A stretch of 64,000 bases of DNA from Shimwellia pseudoproteus (GTDB lineage Bacteria; Pseudomonadota; Gammaproteobacteria; Enterobacterales; Enterobacteriaceae), in the NCBI RefSeq assembly GCF_016415625.1, contig NZ_WBXP01000015.1, positions 17,415 through 81,414 on the forward strand, in the 5' to 3' direction. The notes under the pieces were generated by a model, which did not search any database, was not told the DNA's origin, and saw only the letters and a list, made by a program, of their open reading frames with translations. Each line of letters opens with the position of its first letter. Position 1 is the stretch's first letter. Below, piece after piece: positions 1 through 9,919 of this stretch. Position numbers and translations under genes: made by a program.

Positions 1-141
1 ATGGCCCCCGGGGAGCATGTTGACCGTGACTGGCAGATAGCGGCCATTACCCCGCAGTCGCTACAGTTGGCCCATCGCGGGGACTGTGGGGACATTCAGC
101 TTGAATTGACATCCGAAATCGTCACCCCAGGGGGGCCATAA
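1..141 (+). CDS. hofP: HofP-like DNA utilization protein, C-terminal fragment
   Basis: An open frame runs from the window edge to a TAA at 139-141; its true start lies upstream. The visible 46 residues carry no diagnostic motif. Identification rests on position: in enterobacteria hofP immediately precedes hofQ in the hofMNOPQ cluster for type IV pilus-like DNA uptake. The stop codon overlaps the hofQ ATG (TAATG), a translational-coupling arrangement that supports one operon. The in-frame ATG at position 1 is probably internal. Confidence 0.6.
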   Translation: MAPGEHVDRDWQIAAITPQSLQLAHRGDCGDIQLELTSEIVTPGGP

Positions 142-1400
142 TGCGCAATATGCTCGCGGTGTTTTTCCTTTGTTATCTGCTGATATGCCCGGCGTCTGGC
201 CAGGGGAAGGCGCCGTTGCCTGAGCACAGTATTTCACTGGTGGTGGACAACGCTCCCGCCGGGCAGGTGCTGCAAACCCTGGCCCGTCAGGCTCAGCTCA
301 ATGTGGTGGTGGCTCCCGGGGTGAGTGGTGAGTTGTCATTACAGCTGGCGAAGGTGCCCTGGTCGCAGGCGCTGATGATTGTGGCCACGGCACTGGATGT
401 GACCTGGAGGCTGGAAGGCAATGTGTTGCAGATATCGCCCGCCCGCCTCGCCCGGGAGCAGGCGGCCAGCCAGGAAAAACGCCGCCAGCAACGCCAGTCC
501 CAGGCCCCGCTGGGCAGCGCGACACTGGGGCTGCGCCATGCCCGGGCCGGCGATCTTGCGGCGATGCTGACCGGGAGCGGTGCCCGGTATCTCTCTCCCC
601 GGGGGAGCGTGCTGGCTGATGAACGGACCAACCGCCTGCTGGTTGAGGATACCCACGCGGCGCTGGCGGCGCTGCGCCACTGGGTGGAGGTGATGGACGT
701 GCCGCTGCCGCAAGTGGAACTGGTGGCGCATATTGTCACCATTAGCCAGGAGAGCCTGCGCAACCTCGGGGTGAAGTGGGCTGCGCCGGGCAGTGGTTCA
801 GGGGCATTAGCCGGTGTGCAGGTGGATTTACCGGCAGCGGCGGCGTCATCGCGGCTGGGGTTTACTATTGGCCGTATCAGTGGCCGGATGCTGGAGCTGG
901 AGCTCTCCGCGCTGGAGCGGCGCCAGCAATTGGCGATCATCGCCAGCCCGCGGCTGCAGACGTCCCACCAGCAACCGGCCAGCATTCGTCAGGGCAGTGA
1001 GATTCCGTATCTGGTGACCAGCGGGGATAATGGCAATGTCACGGTGGCCTATAAAGAGGCGCTGCTGGGGATGACGGTGACCCCATACGTGTACTCCCCG
1101 GAGCGTATTCAGCTAAAACTGCACATTAGCCAGAATATGCCGGGCCAGAAACTGCAATATGCCCAGGGAGAGGTATTGACCATTGATAAACAGGAAATTG
1201 ACACGGAAATTGTGCTGCGCGACGGCGAGACTATCGCCCTCGGGGGCATATTTCAGCAGAAAAAACAGCAGGCCGCTGATCAGGTTCCGTTATTAGGTGG
1301 CATACCGCTGCTGGGGAATCTTTTCCGCCATGATGCCAAAAGCCGTCAGCGTCAGGAGCTGGTGGTATTTATTACCCCGCGCTTGTTGACCGGCCGTTAA
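141..1400 (+). CDS. hofQ: HofQ, outer membrane secretin for DNA uptake
   Basis: A 419-residue secretin of the PilQ/HofQ family. In competent relatives it forms the outer-membrane pore for DNA import, and in E. coli it is needed for use of DNA as a nutrient. A signal peptide is visible at residues 1-20 (hydrophobic stretch ending in a PASG-type site). An N-terminal secretin/TonB short N-like domain follows (about 28-100), then the secretin core. The core has the typical C-terminal stretch with PLLGGIPLLGNLF and a final VFITPRLL strand. Length is close to the family's usual 410-420. The start ATG overlaps the upstream hofP stop. The protein is intact, so the pore gene at least is not decayed. 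Confidence 0.92.
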   Translation: MRNMLAVFFLCYLLICPASGQGKAPLPEHSISLVVDNAPAGQVLQTLARQAQLNVVVAPGVSGELSLQLAKVPWSQALMIVATALDVTWRLEGNVLQISPARLAREQAASQEKRRQQRQSQAPLGSATLGLRHARAGDLAAMLTGSGARYLSPRGSVLADERTNRLLVEDTHAALAALRHWVEVMDVPLPQVELVAHIVTISQESLRNLGVKWAAPGSGSGALAGVQVDLPAAAASSRLGFTIGRISGRMLELELSALERRQQLAIIASPRLQTSHQQPASIRQGSEIPYLVTSGDNGNVTVAYKEALLGMTVTPYVYSPERIQLKLHISQNMPGQKLQYAQGEVLTIDKQEIDTEIVLRDGETIALGGIFQQKKQQAADQVPLLGGIPLLGNLFRHDAKSRQRQELVVFITPRLLTGR

Positions 1401-1596
1401 TTACCTGATGCAGACACCCTTTTTTACCAGAAAGATGCGCATCTGTTTGACGCCGGAAGGGAATTAGCATACAAGGTTTACCGATTTCGCAGGCGACCGG
1501 GTAATGCGCTACACTTCCGGCCCTGAGTGATTCTGTACCAATCCGCTACCTTATAGTGTAGTGTCTTTGGGCCCTGGCAGGCCGATGGTGCGAAGT

Positions 1597-1660
1597 TTAC
1601 GGAGTTCACTCCTTTGTGGAGCGGTATCTGAGCCAGACCTGGGGTCTGTTGCCTCCGTAA
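1597..1660 (+). ncRNA. Candidate multi-branched RNA structure in the aroK leader
   Basis: A closing 8-bp stem is perfect: TTACGGAG (1597-1604) pairs with CTCCGTAA (1653-1660). It encloses two hairpins, CTCC-TTTGT-GGAG (1609-1621) and CAGACC-TGG-GGTCTG (1634-1648). The whole makes a three-way-junction fold. No family is recognised. It could be a structured 5' UTR of aroK, a small RNA, or chance. No T-run follows, so it is not a simple terminator. Confidence 0.35.
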
Positions 1661-1704
1661 TTTAAGATTTCTTTCCGGTTCGTCAGGAACGGTAATTTAT
1701 TCGG

Positions 1705-1734
1705 TTGCCAAACTGCCTTGAGTGTTGAGATAAT
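1705..1734 (+). promoter_or_regulatory. Possible aroK promoter
   Basis: TTGCCA (1705-1710) and GATAAT (1729-1734) are separated by 18 bases and lie about 110 bases before aroK. This is a reasonable sigma-70 match, but there is no independent support. If used, the branched RNA at 1597-1660 would be upstream of this start. Confidence 0.35.
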
Positions 1735-1847
1735 TTTTCACCTGACTCTCGCTCTATCGCATATGAGGTTTCAGTTCATGTCCTGTTCTGCCATACCGTG
1801 GCGGGACGGGTTTATCATTAACGAATAGTCTTAGTAATACCGAAAAA

Positions 1848-2369
1848 ATGGCAGAGAAACGCAATATCTTTCTGGTTGGGCCTATGGGTGCCGGCAAAAG
1901 CACTATTGGGCGTCAGTTAGCTCAGCAGCTTAATATGGAATTTTACGATTCTGATCAAGAGATTGAGAAACGTACTGGCGCCGATGTGGGCTGGGTCTTC
2001 GATGTAGAAGGTGAGGACGGCTTCCGCGATCGTGAAGAAAAAATCATCAACGAACTGACGGAAAAACAGGGTATTGTTCTGGCGACTGGCGGTGGCTCTG
2101 TCAAATCCCGTGAAACCCGTAACCGTCTTTCCGCTCGGGGGGTTGTTGTTTATCTGGAAACGACCATCGAGAAACAACTGGCCCGTACCCAGCGCGACAA
2201 AAAACGTCCATTGCTTCAGGTGGATTGCCCACCGCGCGAAGTGCTGGAAGCCCTGGCAGGGGAACGTAATCCTCTGTATGAAGAAATCGCAGATGTGACA
2301 ATTCGTACTGACGACCAAAGCGCAAAAGTGGTCGCAAATCAGATTATTCACATGCTCGAAAACAATTAA
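1848..2369 (+). CDS. aroK: Shikimate kinase I
   Basis: AroK (173 residues) phosphorylates shikimate to shikimate 3-phosphate with ATP in the cytoplasmic chorismate pathway. The P-loop GPMGAGKST is at residues 11-19. The shikimate-binding DSD and FRDRE segments follow, then the TGGGSV substrate loop and the LID region around RDKKRPLL. Length matches E. coli AroK exactly. The start is the ATG at 1848, which gives the conserved N-terminus [14 protein letters not shown]. Only a poor Shine-Dalgarno sequence precedes it. It heads an aroK-aroB-damX-dam-rpe-gph-trpS gene series, and aroB lies 63 bases downstream. Confidence 0.98.
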   Translation: MAEKRNIFLVGPMGAGKSTIGRQLAQQLNMEFYDSDQEIEKRTGADVGWVFDVEGEDGFRDREEKIINELTEKQGIVLATGGGSVKSRETRNRLSARGVVVYLETTIEKQLARTQRDKKRPLLQVDCPPREVLEALAGERNPLYEEIADVTIRTDDQSAKVVANQIIHMLENN

Positions 2370-2432
2370 TTTTGCCGTAATACACAGCCGCGTCTTCGGG
2401 CGCAGCGTTAAGCGTTAAAGGGGCTGAGCATC

Positions 2433-3521
2433 ATGGAAAAGTTGACCGTTACTTTGGGGGAACGCAGTTACCCTATCACCATCGCCACGGGTTTATTCAA
2501 CGATCCGGCTTCCTTTTGGCCGCTGAAAGCGGGCGAGCAGGTTATGCTGGTCACTAACGAGACGTTAGCGCCGCTCTACCTCGAACAGGTTCGCCACACG
2601 CTGGAGCAGGCCGGTGTTAACGTAGATCACGTCATTCTGCCCGATGGTGAACAATATAAAAGTTTGCCGGTGATGGATACCGTGTTCACCGCATTGCTGG
2701 AAAAACCGCATGGCCGCGATACCACGCTGGTGGCGCTGGGCGGTGGGGTTATTGGTGATTTAACCGGTTTTGCCGCGGCAAGTTATCAGCGCGGGGTGCG
2801 CTTTATTCAGGTGCCGACCACGCTGTTATCCCAGGTTGACTCCTCTGTTGGCGGAAAAACGGCCGTTAACCACCCGCTGGGTAAGAACATGATCGGTGCC
2901 TTCTGGCAGCCCGCTTCTGTGGTTATCGACCTTAACTGCCTGAAAACACTACCGCGCCGTGAGTTGTCCTCCGGGCTGGCGGAAGTGATTAAGTATGGCA
3001 TCATCCTTGACGCGCCTTTCTTGTGCTGGCTGGAAGATAATCTGGATGCGCTGCTGGCACTGGATGAAAAAGCCATGGCGTATTGCATCCGTCGCTGCTG
3101 TGAACTGAAGGCCGACGTGGTTGCCGCAGATGAGCGGGAAACCGGCATGCGCGCGCTGCTCAATTTAGGACATACTTTTGGCCATGCCATTGAAGCCGAG
3201 ATGGGCTATGGTAACTGGCTACACGGTGAAGCGGTTGCCGCCGGGATGGTGATGGCGGCGCGAGTCGCTCAGCGTCTTGGGCAGTTCAGCGAGTCCGATG
3301 TACAGCGAATTATTACGCTGCTGACGCGTGCGGGCTTACCGGTTAACGGCCCTGAGGGCATGGCGCCTGAGGCGTACCTGCCGCATATGATGCGTGATAA
3401 GAAAGTCATTGCCGGAGCGCTGCGTTTAGTGCTGCCTCTGGCAATAGGGAAGAGTGAAGTGCGCGCCGGAGTAGCGCGTGACGTAGTGTTAAACGCGATA
3501 GCTGATTGCCAGCAAGCGTAA
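2433..3521 (+). CDS. aroB: 3-dehydroquinate synthase
   Basis: AroB (362 residues) converts DAHP to 3-dehydroquinate, the second step of the shikimate pathway, using NAD+ and a divalent metal. Visible family hallmarks are the dinucleotide-binding [13 protein letters not shown] segment, the [19 protein letters not shown] active-site stretch and the metal-binding GHTFGHAIE segment. Length equals the enterobacterial norm. It follows aroK, another gene of the same pathway. damX begins 97 bases later, and the two are probably cotranscribed. Confidence 0.98.
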   Translation: MEKLTVTLGERSYPITIATGLFNDPASFWPLKAGEQVMLVTNETLAPLYLEQVRHTLEQAGVNVDHVILPDGEQYKSLPVMDTVFTALLEKPHGRDTTLVALGGGVIGDLTGFAAASYQRGVRFIQVPTTLLSQVDSSVGGKTAVNHPLGKNMIGAFWQPASVVIDLNCLKTLPRRELSSGLAEVIKYGIILDAPFLCWLEDNLDALLALDEKAMAYCIRRCCELKADVVAADERETGMRALLNLGHTFGHAIEAEMGYGNWLHGEAVAAGMVMAARVAQRLGQFSESDVQRIITLLTRAGLPVNGPEGMAPEAYLPHMMRDKKVIAGALRLVLPLAIGKSEVRAGVARDVVLNAIADCQQA

Positions 3522-3618
3522 CAATTATAAAGGTCAATCGCCGCAATCCGGCGGGTATTAACTTCGGGTGTTGTGCAAAGTAACAAATGCTGGCATGAAC
3601 CTATGAGTGGGGTGTCAA

Positions 3619-4983
3619 ATGGATGAAAGAAAACCGGAAGACGAGCTGAAAACCGATCCCAGCGATCGTCGTCCTGTTCGCTCACGTAAATCCGCAGAGT
3701 ATGATAATGATCCGCACATTAACGTTGATGATATTGACGTTGATGATGAGGATGATCGCCGTCCGTCCCGGGCGCGTGGTAACCGGGAAGAGCGTGAAGA
3801 ACCAGAAGTTTCGTTTGATGACGACACGATGCTGGATGACGACGCACAAGACGATGATGACGCAGAACCTGCTGTAGAGCGCCGTCCGCGTAAGCGTAAA
3901 AAAACACCGGCCCCTGCTCCCCGCCAGCGCCTGATGATGGGTGTGGGTATTCTGGTACTGCTGGTGCTGATTGTCGGCATCGGTGCTGCGCTGAAAACCC
4001 CGTCTTCTGACGCGGATACGGCCTCCCAGAGCGGTGAAAAGAATATTAACCTGGCATCACCTGCGGGTGATGCGACAGCGGCTGCCGGGCAACCTGCACC
4101 GGTAGCGGCAGATCAGACTGCGCAAAATAACCCGCAGCCGGAACAGGCTCAGCAGGAAGTGACACTGCCGCCGGTTTCCTCTCAGCCGACTCAGGCCCAG
4201 AGCCAGCCAGCCCCTGCAGGCCAGCAGCGCGTAGAAGTTCAGGGTGATCTGAATAATGCGCTGACCCAGCCTGCCGGGCAGCAGATCAATCAGGTTGCCA
4301 GCACGTCAACCCTGCCGACTCAACCGGCAACGGTCGCGGCAGTAAACGGCCAGCGTCATCAGCCGGTTGTGCGTTCGCCTGCAGAACCGACAGTCACTGC
4401 CAGCCGCGAACGTCGCGAGCCTGAACCGCGCAAAGTACAGCCGGTACAGAGCAAGCCGCAGGCACCGGCAAAAACCGTTGTCAGCGAGCCAAAACCGGTG
4501 ATGAAAGCAGCACCGGCTAAAACCGCGCCAGTGAAAGAGACGGCACCGGTACAGACCGCGAAAGCGGCGACCACCGAACCGAAAACGACACCGGCACCGG
4601 CAGCCACAAGCACTACTACCGCAGCAGCGGCAGGGGCAGCTGCGGCAGCGGCCAGCAGTGCGGCCACGACGGCGACTACAGCAGCGGTATCCAGCGGTAA
4701 TGTTGATGCACTGAAAACGGCCCCGGCCAGCCACTACACGCTGCAGCTGAGCAGTTCTTCAAACTACAACAACCTCAACGCCTGGGCGAAGAAAGAGAAA
4801 CTGCAAAACTTTGTGGTGTATCAGACCAAGCGTAATGGCCAACCGTGGTATGTACTGGTAAGCGGTGTTTACGCCTCGAAAGATGATGCGAAACACGCGG
4901 TATCTTCCCTGCCGGCTGACGTTCAGGCGAAGAATCCGTGGGCAAAACCAATACATCAGGTTCAGTCCGATCTGAAACAATGA
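3619..4983 (+). CDS. damX: DamX, SPOR-domain cell division protein
   Basis: A 454-residue single-pass inner-membrane protein of the divisome that binds denuded septal peptidoglycan. The order is: a very acidic cytoplasmic N-terminus (residues 1-100, many Asp/Glu), one membrane segment (about 105-125), a long Ala/Pro/Thr/Gln-rich periplasmic linker with an alanine tract, and a C-terminal SPOR domain (about 375-454, beginning at HYTLQLSSS). I chose ATG 3619 because it gives the family N-terminus [10 protein letters not shown] and has GGGGTG just upstream. A GTG at 3607 would add four residues. It lies between aroB and dam, as in E. coli. Confidence 0.95.
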   Translation: MDERKPEDELKTDPSDRRPVRSRKSAEYDNDPHINVDDIDVDDEDDRRPSRARGNREEREEPEVSFDDDTMLDDDAQDDDDAEPAVERRPRKRKKTPAPAPRQRLMMGVGILVLLVLIVGIGAALKTPSSDADTASQSGEKNINLASPAGDATAAAGQPAPVAADQTAQNNPQPEQAQQEVTLPPVSSQPTQAQSQPAPAGQQRVEVQGDLNNALTQPAGQQINQVASTSTLPTQPATVAAVNGQRHQPVVRSPAEPTVTASRERREPEPRKVQPVQSKPQAPAKTVVSEPKPVMKAAPAKTAPVKETAPVQTAKAATTEPKTTPAPAATSTTTAAAAGAAAAAASSAATTATTAAVSSGNVDALKTAPASHYTLQLSSSSNYNNLNAWAKKEKLQNFVVYQTKRNGQPWYVLVSGVYASKDDAKHAVSSLPADVQAKNPWAKPIHQVQSDLKQ

Positions 4984-5048
4984 TATAAAGCGCAGGATGC
5001 TGTTGGAGCTTCTCCCACAGCTGGAGAAGGTGTAAATAGTCGGACGGC

Positions 5049-5861
5049 ATGAAAAAGAATCGCGCTTTTCTGAAATGGGCAGGGGGTAAATACCCCCTGC
5101 TTGACGATATAAAAACTCACCTTCCCGAAGGTGAGTGTCTGGTAGAACCTTTCGTCGGGGCGGGGTCGGTATTTCTGAATACCCACTATGACCGCTATAT
5201 TCTGGCCGACATCAATACCGATCTTATCAACCTTTACCGCATTGTACAGACCCAGGCGGACGCGTATGTGGCAGAGGCCCGTAAGCTGTTTACCCCGGAG
5301 TGCAATGCCGCTGAGCATTACTACCGGATGCGGGAAACCTTTAACCAAAGTAGCGACCCGTTTCAGCGGGCGGTGCTGTTCCTGTATCTGAATCGCCACG
5401 GCTATAACGGCCTGTGCCGCTATAACCTCAAAGGGGCGTTTAACGTGCCTTTTGGCCGTTATCGTAAGCCCTATTTCCCGGAAGCGGAGCTTTACTGGTT
5501 TGCCGAGCGCGCCCAGAAAGCGACCTTTCTTTGTCAGTCTTATGATGTCAGTATGACCAACGCGACCTCCGGGCAGGTGGTGTATTGCGATCCCCCTTAT
5601 GCACCGTTGTCGAATACGGCCAATTTTACCGCTTATCACACCAACAGTTTCACCCAGCAGCAGCAGCAGCAGCTGGCGCAGCTGGCGGAATCCCTGGTGG
5701 CGCGTGGTGTATCGGTACTGATTTCTAACCATGACACGTTGCTGACCCGCGAGTGGTACCAGGCCGCAACGCTAAATGTTGTTCAAGTGCGGCGTAATAT
5801 CAGCAGAAATGGCGGCGCGCGTAATAAGGTGGACGAATTGCTGGCGCTCTACAAAGCCTGA
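5049..5861 (+). CDS. dam: DNA adenine methylase (GATC)
   Basis: Dam (270 residues) transfers a methyl group from S-adenosylmethionine to adenine N6 in GATC. It supports mismatch-repair strand choice, SeqA/oriC control and phase-variable transcription. The SAM-binding FLKWAGGKYPLL motif is at about residues 7-18, and the catalytic DPPY motif of alpha-class N6 methylases is in CDPPYAPLS at about 180. Length is typical (E. coli 278). It starts 66 bases after damX and is probably transcribed with it. rpe follows after 45 bases. Confidence 0.98.
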   Translation: MKKNRAFLKWAGGKYPLLDDIKTHLPEGECLVEPFVGAGSVFLNTHYDRYILADINTDLINLYRIVQTQADAYVAEARKLFTPECNAAEHYYRMRETFNQSSDPFQRAVLFLYLNRHGYNGLCRYNLKGAFNVPFGRYRKPYFPEAELYWFAERAQKATFLCQSYDVSMTNATSGQVVYCDPPYAPLSNTANFTAYHTNSFTQQQQQQLAQLAESLVARGVSVLISNHDTLLTREWYQAATLNVVQVRRNISRNGGARNKVDELLALYKA

Positions 5862-5906
5862 ACCGGTTCGTCCTCCGCGGAGTAAATCATTCACCTGGAG
5901 AAACGG

Positions 5907-6584
5907 ATGAAACAGTATTTGATTGCCCCATCGATCCTGTCGGCTGATTTTGCTCGCCTCGGAGAGGACACCGCGAAAGTGCTGGCCGCCGGGGGCGATG
6001 TTGTTCACTTTGATGTTATGGATAACCACTACGTGCCTAACCTGACCATGGGACCCATGGTGCTGAAGGCGCTGCGTGACTACGGTATCACCGCACCGAT
6101 TGATGTGCATCTGATGGTGAAACCGGTCGATCGTCTGATCCCTGATTTTGCCGCCGCTGGCGCCAGCATTATTACCTTCCACCCGGAAGCCTCTGAACAT
6201 ATCGATCGTTCATTACAGCTTATCAAAGAGCACGGCTGTAAAGCGGGGCTGGTGCTCAACCCGGCGACACCGCTGACCTGCCTTGACCACGTGATGGACA
6301 AACTGGATGTTATCCTGCTGATGTCGGTAAACCCGGGCTTTGGCGGTCAGTCGTTTATTCCTCACACCCTCGAGAAACTGCGCCAGACCCGCCAGCGCAT
6401 CGACGCGTCCGGGCTGGATATCCGTCTGGAAGTGGACGGCGGGGTGAAGACCGGCAACATTGCGGAGATTGCCGCGGCCGGTGCCGATATGTTTGTTGCC
6501 GGTTCGGCTATTTTTGGCCAGCCGGATTACCAAAAAGTCATTGCCGATATGCGCAGTGAATTGGCAAAGGTACGTCATGATTGA
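5907..6584 (+). CDS. rpe: Ribulose-phosphate 3-epimerase
   Basis: Rpe (225 residues) interconverts ribulose 5-phosphate and xylulose 5-phosphate in the pentose phosphate pathway. It is a TIM barrel with metal- and substrate-binding strands visible as [32 protein letters not shown] and EVDGGV. A good CTGGAG ribosome-binding site precedes the ATG. Its last 8 bases overlap the start of gph, so the two are translationally coupled. Confidence 0.98.
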   Translation: MKQYLIAPSILSADFARLGEDTAKVLAAGGDVVHFDVMDNHYVPNLTMGPMVLKALRDYGITAPIDVHLMVKPVDRLIPDFAAAGASIITFHPEASEHIDRSLQLIKEHGCKAGLVLNPATPLTCLDHVMDKLDVILLMSVNPGFGGQSFIPHTLEKLRQTRQRIDASGLDIRLEVDGGVKTGNIAEIAAAGADMFVAGSAIFGQPDYQKVIADMRSELAKVRHD

Positions 6585-7341
6585 GTTTAGTAAAATTAAA
6601 GGGGTGGCCTTCGATCTCGATGGCACCCTGGTAGACAGTGTCCCGGGCCTGGCACACGCCATTGACCGCGCCCTGTATGCCCTGGAACTGCCGGAAGCCG
6701 GAGAGTCCCGGGTAAAAAACTGGATTGGTAACGGTGCCGATATCCTGGTACAGCGCGCCATGCACTGGGCTATTGCGGAGAAGAAAAGCCTCGATGAGCA
6801 GAAAGCGGCGAATACCGGGCGCGAGGTTGTCCAGCATGTTGCGGTGCCGGAAAGCGAACGTACCGTGATGCTGCGCAAGCTGTTCAATAGCTACTACGCC
6901 GAATGCGCCGAAAGCGGCAGCAGCCTGTTCCCCGGGGTGGCGGAAACCCTGAGTGCGCTAAAACAGCAAGGGCTGGCGCTGGGGCTGGTGACCAATAAGC
7001 CGACGCCGTTTGTTGGCCCGCTGCTGGCGGCATTACAGCTTGATAGCTATTTTGATCGGGTGATCGGCGGTGATGACGTGCAGCAGAAGAAACCACACCC
7101 GGAGGCGCTGTTGCGTTTGCTGGACCAGTTTGGTTTACAGGCGAATGAAATGCTGTTTGTGGGGGACTCCCGCAACGATATTATGGCCGCCCAGGCCGCA
7201 GGTTGCCCGGTTGTCGGGTTAACCTGGGGATACAATTACGGTGAAGCGATTAGCGAGAGCAACCCCGATGCGGTGTTCGATCGTTTCAGTGATCTTTTGC
7301 CCGCGTTCGGGCTCCCGTTAAGTGAAAATCAGGAAAAATAA
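6577..7341 (+). CDS. gph: Phosphoglycolate phosphatase
   Basis: Gph (254 residues) is a HAD-superfamily phosphatase that hydrolyses 2-phosphoglycolate, which arises for example from 3'-phosphoglycolate DNA ends. HAD motif I is DLDGTLVDS (about residues 13-21). Motif II is around LVTNKPTP, the lysine motif is KKPHPEA, and the metal-binding GDSRNDI lies near the C-terminus. The start at 6577 gives the family N-terminus ([16 protein letters not shown]). It overlaps the rpe stop by 8 bases. An open frame extends upstream to 6460 but runs inside rpe and is not coding. Confidence 0.96.
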   Translation: MIEFSKIKGVAFDLDGTLVDSVPGLAHAIDRALYALELPEAGESRVKNWIGNGADILVQRAMHWAIAEKKSLDEQKAANTGREVVQHVAVPESERTVMLRKLFNSYYAECAESGSSLFPGVAETLSALKQQGLALGLVTNKPTPFVGPLLAALQLDSYFDRVIGGDDVQQKKPHPEALLRLLDQFGLQANEMLFVGDSRNDIMAAQAAGCPVVGLTWGYNYGEAISESNPDAVFDRFSDLLPAFGLPLSENQEK

Positions 7342-7342
7342 C

Positions 7343-8347
7343 ATGAGTAAGCCCATCGTCTTTAGTGGCGCACAGCCATCAGGTGAATTGACCATTGGCA
7401 ACTATATGGGAGCGCTGCGCCAGTGGGTAAACATGCAGGACGATTATCACTGCATTTACTGCATCGTGGATCAGCACGCCATTACCGTGCGCCAGGATGC
7501 GCAGCAACTGCGTAAAGCGACCCTTGATACCCTGGCGCTGTATCTGGCGTGCGGTATTGATCCGCAGAAGAGCACCATCTTCGTACAGTCCCATGTGCCG
7601 GAGCACGCACAACTGAGTTGGGTGCTGAACTGCTACACCTATTTCGGTGAGCTGAGCCGCATGACCCAGTTTAAAGATAAGTCTGCCCGCTATGCGGAAA
7701 ACATCAACGCCGGTCTGTTTGATTACCCGGTATTGATGGCGGCGGATATTCTGCTGTACCAGACCAATCAGGTGCCGGTGGGTGAAGACCAGAAACAGCA
7801 TCTGGAGCTGAGCCGCGATATCGCCCAGCGCTTTAACGCGATTTACGGTGAGGTGTTCAAAGTGCCTGAGCCGTTTATTCCTAAATCCGGCGCCCGGGTG
7901 ATGTCTCTGCTGGAACCGACCAAGAAAATGTCCAAATCTGACGATAACCGCAATAACGTTATCGGGCTGCTGGAAGATCCGAAGTCAGTGGTCAAAAAAA
8001 TCAAACGCGCGGTGACAGATTCCGACGAGCCGCCAGTGGTGCGTTATGACGTACAGAATAAGGCCGGTGTCTCTAACCTGCTGGATATTTTGTCCGGGGT
8101 GACCGGCCAGAGCATTGCCGAGCTGGAACAGCATTTTGACGGCAAAATGTATGGTCACCTGAAAGGTGAAGTGGCTGACGCGGTCTCCGGGATGCTGACT
8201 GAGCTGCAGGAGCGCTATAACCGCTTTCGCAACGATGAAGCCTTCCTGCAGCAGGTGATGAAGGATGGCGCGGCGAAAGCCCGTACCCACGCTTCCGCGA
8301 CCCTGAAGCATGTGTACGATGTGATTGGCTTTGTCCCGCATCCGTAA
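7343..8347 (+). CDS. trpS: Tryptophanyl-tRNA synthetase
   Basis: TrpS (334 residues) is a class I aminoacyl-tRNA synthetase that charges tRNA-Trp. The HIGH-equivalent TIGN lies in [18 protein letters not shown] near the N-terminus, and KMSKS appears as KKMSKSDDN at about residue 195. ATG 7343 gives the conserved MSKPIVFSG start and follows the gph stop by one base. It is the last gene of this unit; a strong terminator follows at 8365. In E. coli K-12 a large block (yhfS-Z, frl) lies beyond trpS. Here cysG is only 66 bases away. Confidence 0.98.
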   Translation: MSKPIVFSGAQPSGELTIGNYMGALRQWVNMQDDYHCIYCIVDQHAITVRQDAQQLRKATLDTLALYLACGIDPQKSTIFVQSHVPEHAQLSWVLNCYTYFGELSRMTQFKDKSARYAENINAGLFDYPVLMAADILLYQTNQVPVGEDQKQHLELSRDIAQRFNAIYGEVFKVPEPFIPKSGARVMSLLEPTKKMSKSDDNRNNVIGLLEDPKSVVKKIKRAVTDSDEPPVVRYDVQNKAGVSNLLDILSGVTGQSIAELEQHFDGKMYGHLKGEVADAVSGMLTELQERYNRFRNDEAFLQQVMKDGAAKARTHASATLKHVYDVIGFVPHP

Positions 8348-8364
8348 TGGCTGAGGCACAATGT

Positions 8365-8397
8365 AAAAAGGCCCATGCTCTGCATGGGCCTTTTTTT
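8365..8397. terminator. Bidirectional terminator between trpS and cysG
   Basis: GCCCATGC-TCT-GCATGGGC (8371-8389) is flanked by an A-run on the left and seven Ts on the right. It can therefore end trpS transcription on the plus strand and cysG transcription on the minus strand. Confidence 0.9.
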
Positions 8398-8413
8398 ATG
8401 GCGCGGGGGCGGC

Positions 8414-9787
8414 TCAGTGGTGTGAGAACCAGTTCAGTTTGTCGCGCAGCGCCACCACCCGGCCAACAATAATCAGCGCCGGGCTGGCAACCTGCTGGGC
8501 CCGGGACTCCAGCTGATCCAGGGTGCCGCTCACCACCCGTTGGTGCACGGCGGTGCCGTTCTCCACCAGGGCGACTGGCATATCGGCTTCCATACCGTGG
8601 GCCAGCAGCTGGCGCTGAATGGTCCCGGCCTGGTTAAGCCCCATATAAAACACCAGGGTTTGCTTTTCTGCCGCCAGATTGGCCCAGTCCAGCTCGCCGC
8701 CGGTTTTCAGGTGGCCGGTGACCAGGCGTACGCTCTGGGCATAATCCCGGTGGGTGAGCGGAATACCGGCGTAGGCGGAACAACCGGAGGCCGCCGTAAT
8801 GCCCGGCACCACCGAGAAGGGAATATTTTCGGTGCACAGGGTTTCCAGCTCTTCACCGCCGCGGCCAAAGATAAACGGGTCCCCGCCTTTGAGGCGAACC
8901 ACCCGTTTGCCGCTGCGGGCTTCCCGCAGCAGGATCTGGTTTATCTCCTCCTGGGGCACGCAGTGATAACCGGCGCGTTTACCCACAAAGATACGGTCAG
9001 CGTCCCGGCGCACCAGGTTCATTATCTCGTCGGAGACTAGGCGATCGTAAACCACCACGTCCGCCTGCTGGATTTGCTGAGGCCCTTTTAAGGTCAACAG
9101 GCCAGGATCGCCGGGCCCGGCCCCGACCAGGACAACTTCGCCCCGGTGATCGAGCGGCGCGTTGAAGAGCGCCTCCGTGGCGCTGTCGATAGCGCGTTGA
9201 TCCTGGTTGGCCAGTGACTGGGCCAGCCGATCATTAACAAAGAGCTTCTCCCAGAAGCGGCGGCGTTCGCCCATGCTGGTAAAGGTCTGTTTAACCCGGT
9301 GGCGCAAGTTGCCGGCATAGCGGGCCACCTGGCCGAGGTGCTGGGGCAGTAATGACTCCAGCTTTTCGCGCAGCAGGCGCGCCAGTACCGGGGAGTTACC
9401 GCCGGAGGATACCGCCACCATCAGCGGCGAGCGGTCGATAATCGACGGCATAATAAAACTGGCCTGGCTGGGGGCATCCACCACGTTACAAAATATCCGC
9501 CGCTGCTCCGCCTGATGGCTGACTTCGCTGTTCACCGCGTCGTCATCGGTGGCGGCGATGGCCAGCCAGCAATTGTCCAGCAGGTGAGGGGCAAATTCGC
9601 CGGTCACCAGGGTCAGTGACTGGGCGGCGGCCCAGACATGAAACTGGGGGCTAAATGCCAGTGCGTTAACCGTCAGACGGGCACCGGCTCCCAGCAGGAG
9701 TCGCGCTTTGCGCTCTGCAACATCACCACCGCCAACCAGTAAACACGCCCGGTTTTGCAGCTGACAAAAAATCGGCAGATGATCCAC
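8414..9787 (-). CDS. cysG: Siroheme synthase (methyltransferase / dehydrogenase / ferrochelatase)
   Basis: CysG (457 residues) makes siroheme, the cofactor of nitrite and sulfite reductases, from uroporphyrinogen III. The N-terminal half is an NAD-binding dehydrogenase/ferrochelatase ([15 protein letters not shown] near residue 12; VAVSSGG loop). The C-terminal half is a SAM uroporphyrinogen methyltransferase ([30 protein letters not shown]). I chose the GTG at 9787: it gives VDHLPIFCQ and the exact E. coli length, and TGAGG sits six bases upstream. It lies downstream of nirBD, for which it supplies the cofactor; nirC, usually in between, is missing. Confidence 0.97.
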   Translation of the reverse strand: MDHLPIFCQLQNRACLLVGGGDVAERKARLLLGAGARLTVNALAFSPQFHVWAAAQSLTLVTGEFAPHLLDNCWLAIAATDDDAVNSEVSHQAEQRRIFCNVVDAPSQASFIMPSIIDRSPLMVAVSSGGNSPVLARLLREKLESLLPQHLGQVARYAGNLRHRVKQTFTSMGERRRFWEKLFVNDRLAQSLANQDQRAIDSATEALFNAPLDHRGEVVLVGAGPGDPGLLTLKGPQQIQQADVVVYDRLVSDEIMNLVRRDADRIFVGKRAGYHCVPQEEINQILLREARSGKRVVRLKGGDPFIFGRGGEELETLCTENIPFSVVPGITAASGCSAYAGIPLTHRDYAQSVRLVTGHLKTGGELDWANLAAEKQTLVFYMGLNQAGTIQRQLLAHGMEADMPVALVENGTAVHQRVVSGTLDQLESRAQQVASPALIIVGRVVALRDKLNWFSHH

Positions 9788-9824
9788 TGTAGACCTCAAT
9801 AAAAACAGGAAAAGGTGCGCAGGT

Positions 9825-9867
9825 TTACCGCGCGGCGCCTAGCATAGCAGTAAGCCGCCGCGGGTAA
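9825..9867 (-). promoter_or_regulatory. Possible cysG promoter inside an inverted repeat
   Basis: On the minus strand an extended -10 element, TGCTATGCT (9849-9841), lies about 54 bases before the cysG GTG. There is no good -35 element. Imperfect inverted arms, TTACCGCGCGGCG (9825-9837) and CGCCGCGGGTAA (9856-9867), flank it. E. coli cysG is known to have its own weak constitutive promoter besides the nir promoter. The arms could be a regulator site or a scar. Confidence 0.35.
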
Positions 9868-9891
9868 TATAACGAGTGGTTATTAGACATT

Positions 9892-9912
9892 CCCCCTTCA
9901 GTCAGAAGGGGG
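9892..9912 (-). terminator. Hairpin after nirD
   Basis: CCCCCTTC-AGTCA-GAAGGGGG forms a perfect 8-bp stem just downstream of the nirD stop. No T-run follows on the minus strand, so it may be a processing or partial attenuation signal rather than a full terminator. Confidence 0.45.
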
Positions 9913-9919
9913 ACACGGA

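Larger units (their letters stand above)
1401..1847 (+). other. Long non-coding leader region upstream of aroK
   Basis: This is 447 bases with no plausible gene, between hofQ and aroK. It holds at least one sigma-70-like promoter candidate (1705-1734) and a nested set of inverted repeats at 1597-1660 that could fold into a multi-branched RNA; both are listed separately. A second weak promoter candidate is TTGACG at 1447-1452 followed after 17 bases by TACAAG. Such a long spacer before a housekeeping gene suggests a transcribed 5' leader. Confidence 0.7.

Noticed and set aside
3615..4734. Ser/Arg- or Ala/Gly-rich antisense frames over damX
   Set aside because: They reflect the acidic and alanine-rich repeats of damX read backwards. 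The SPOR domain and membrane helix confirm damX is the real gene.
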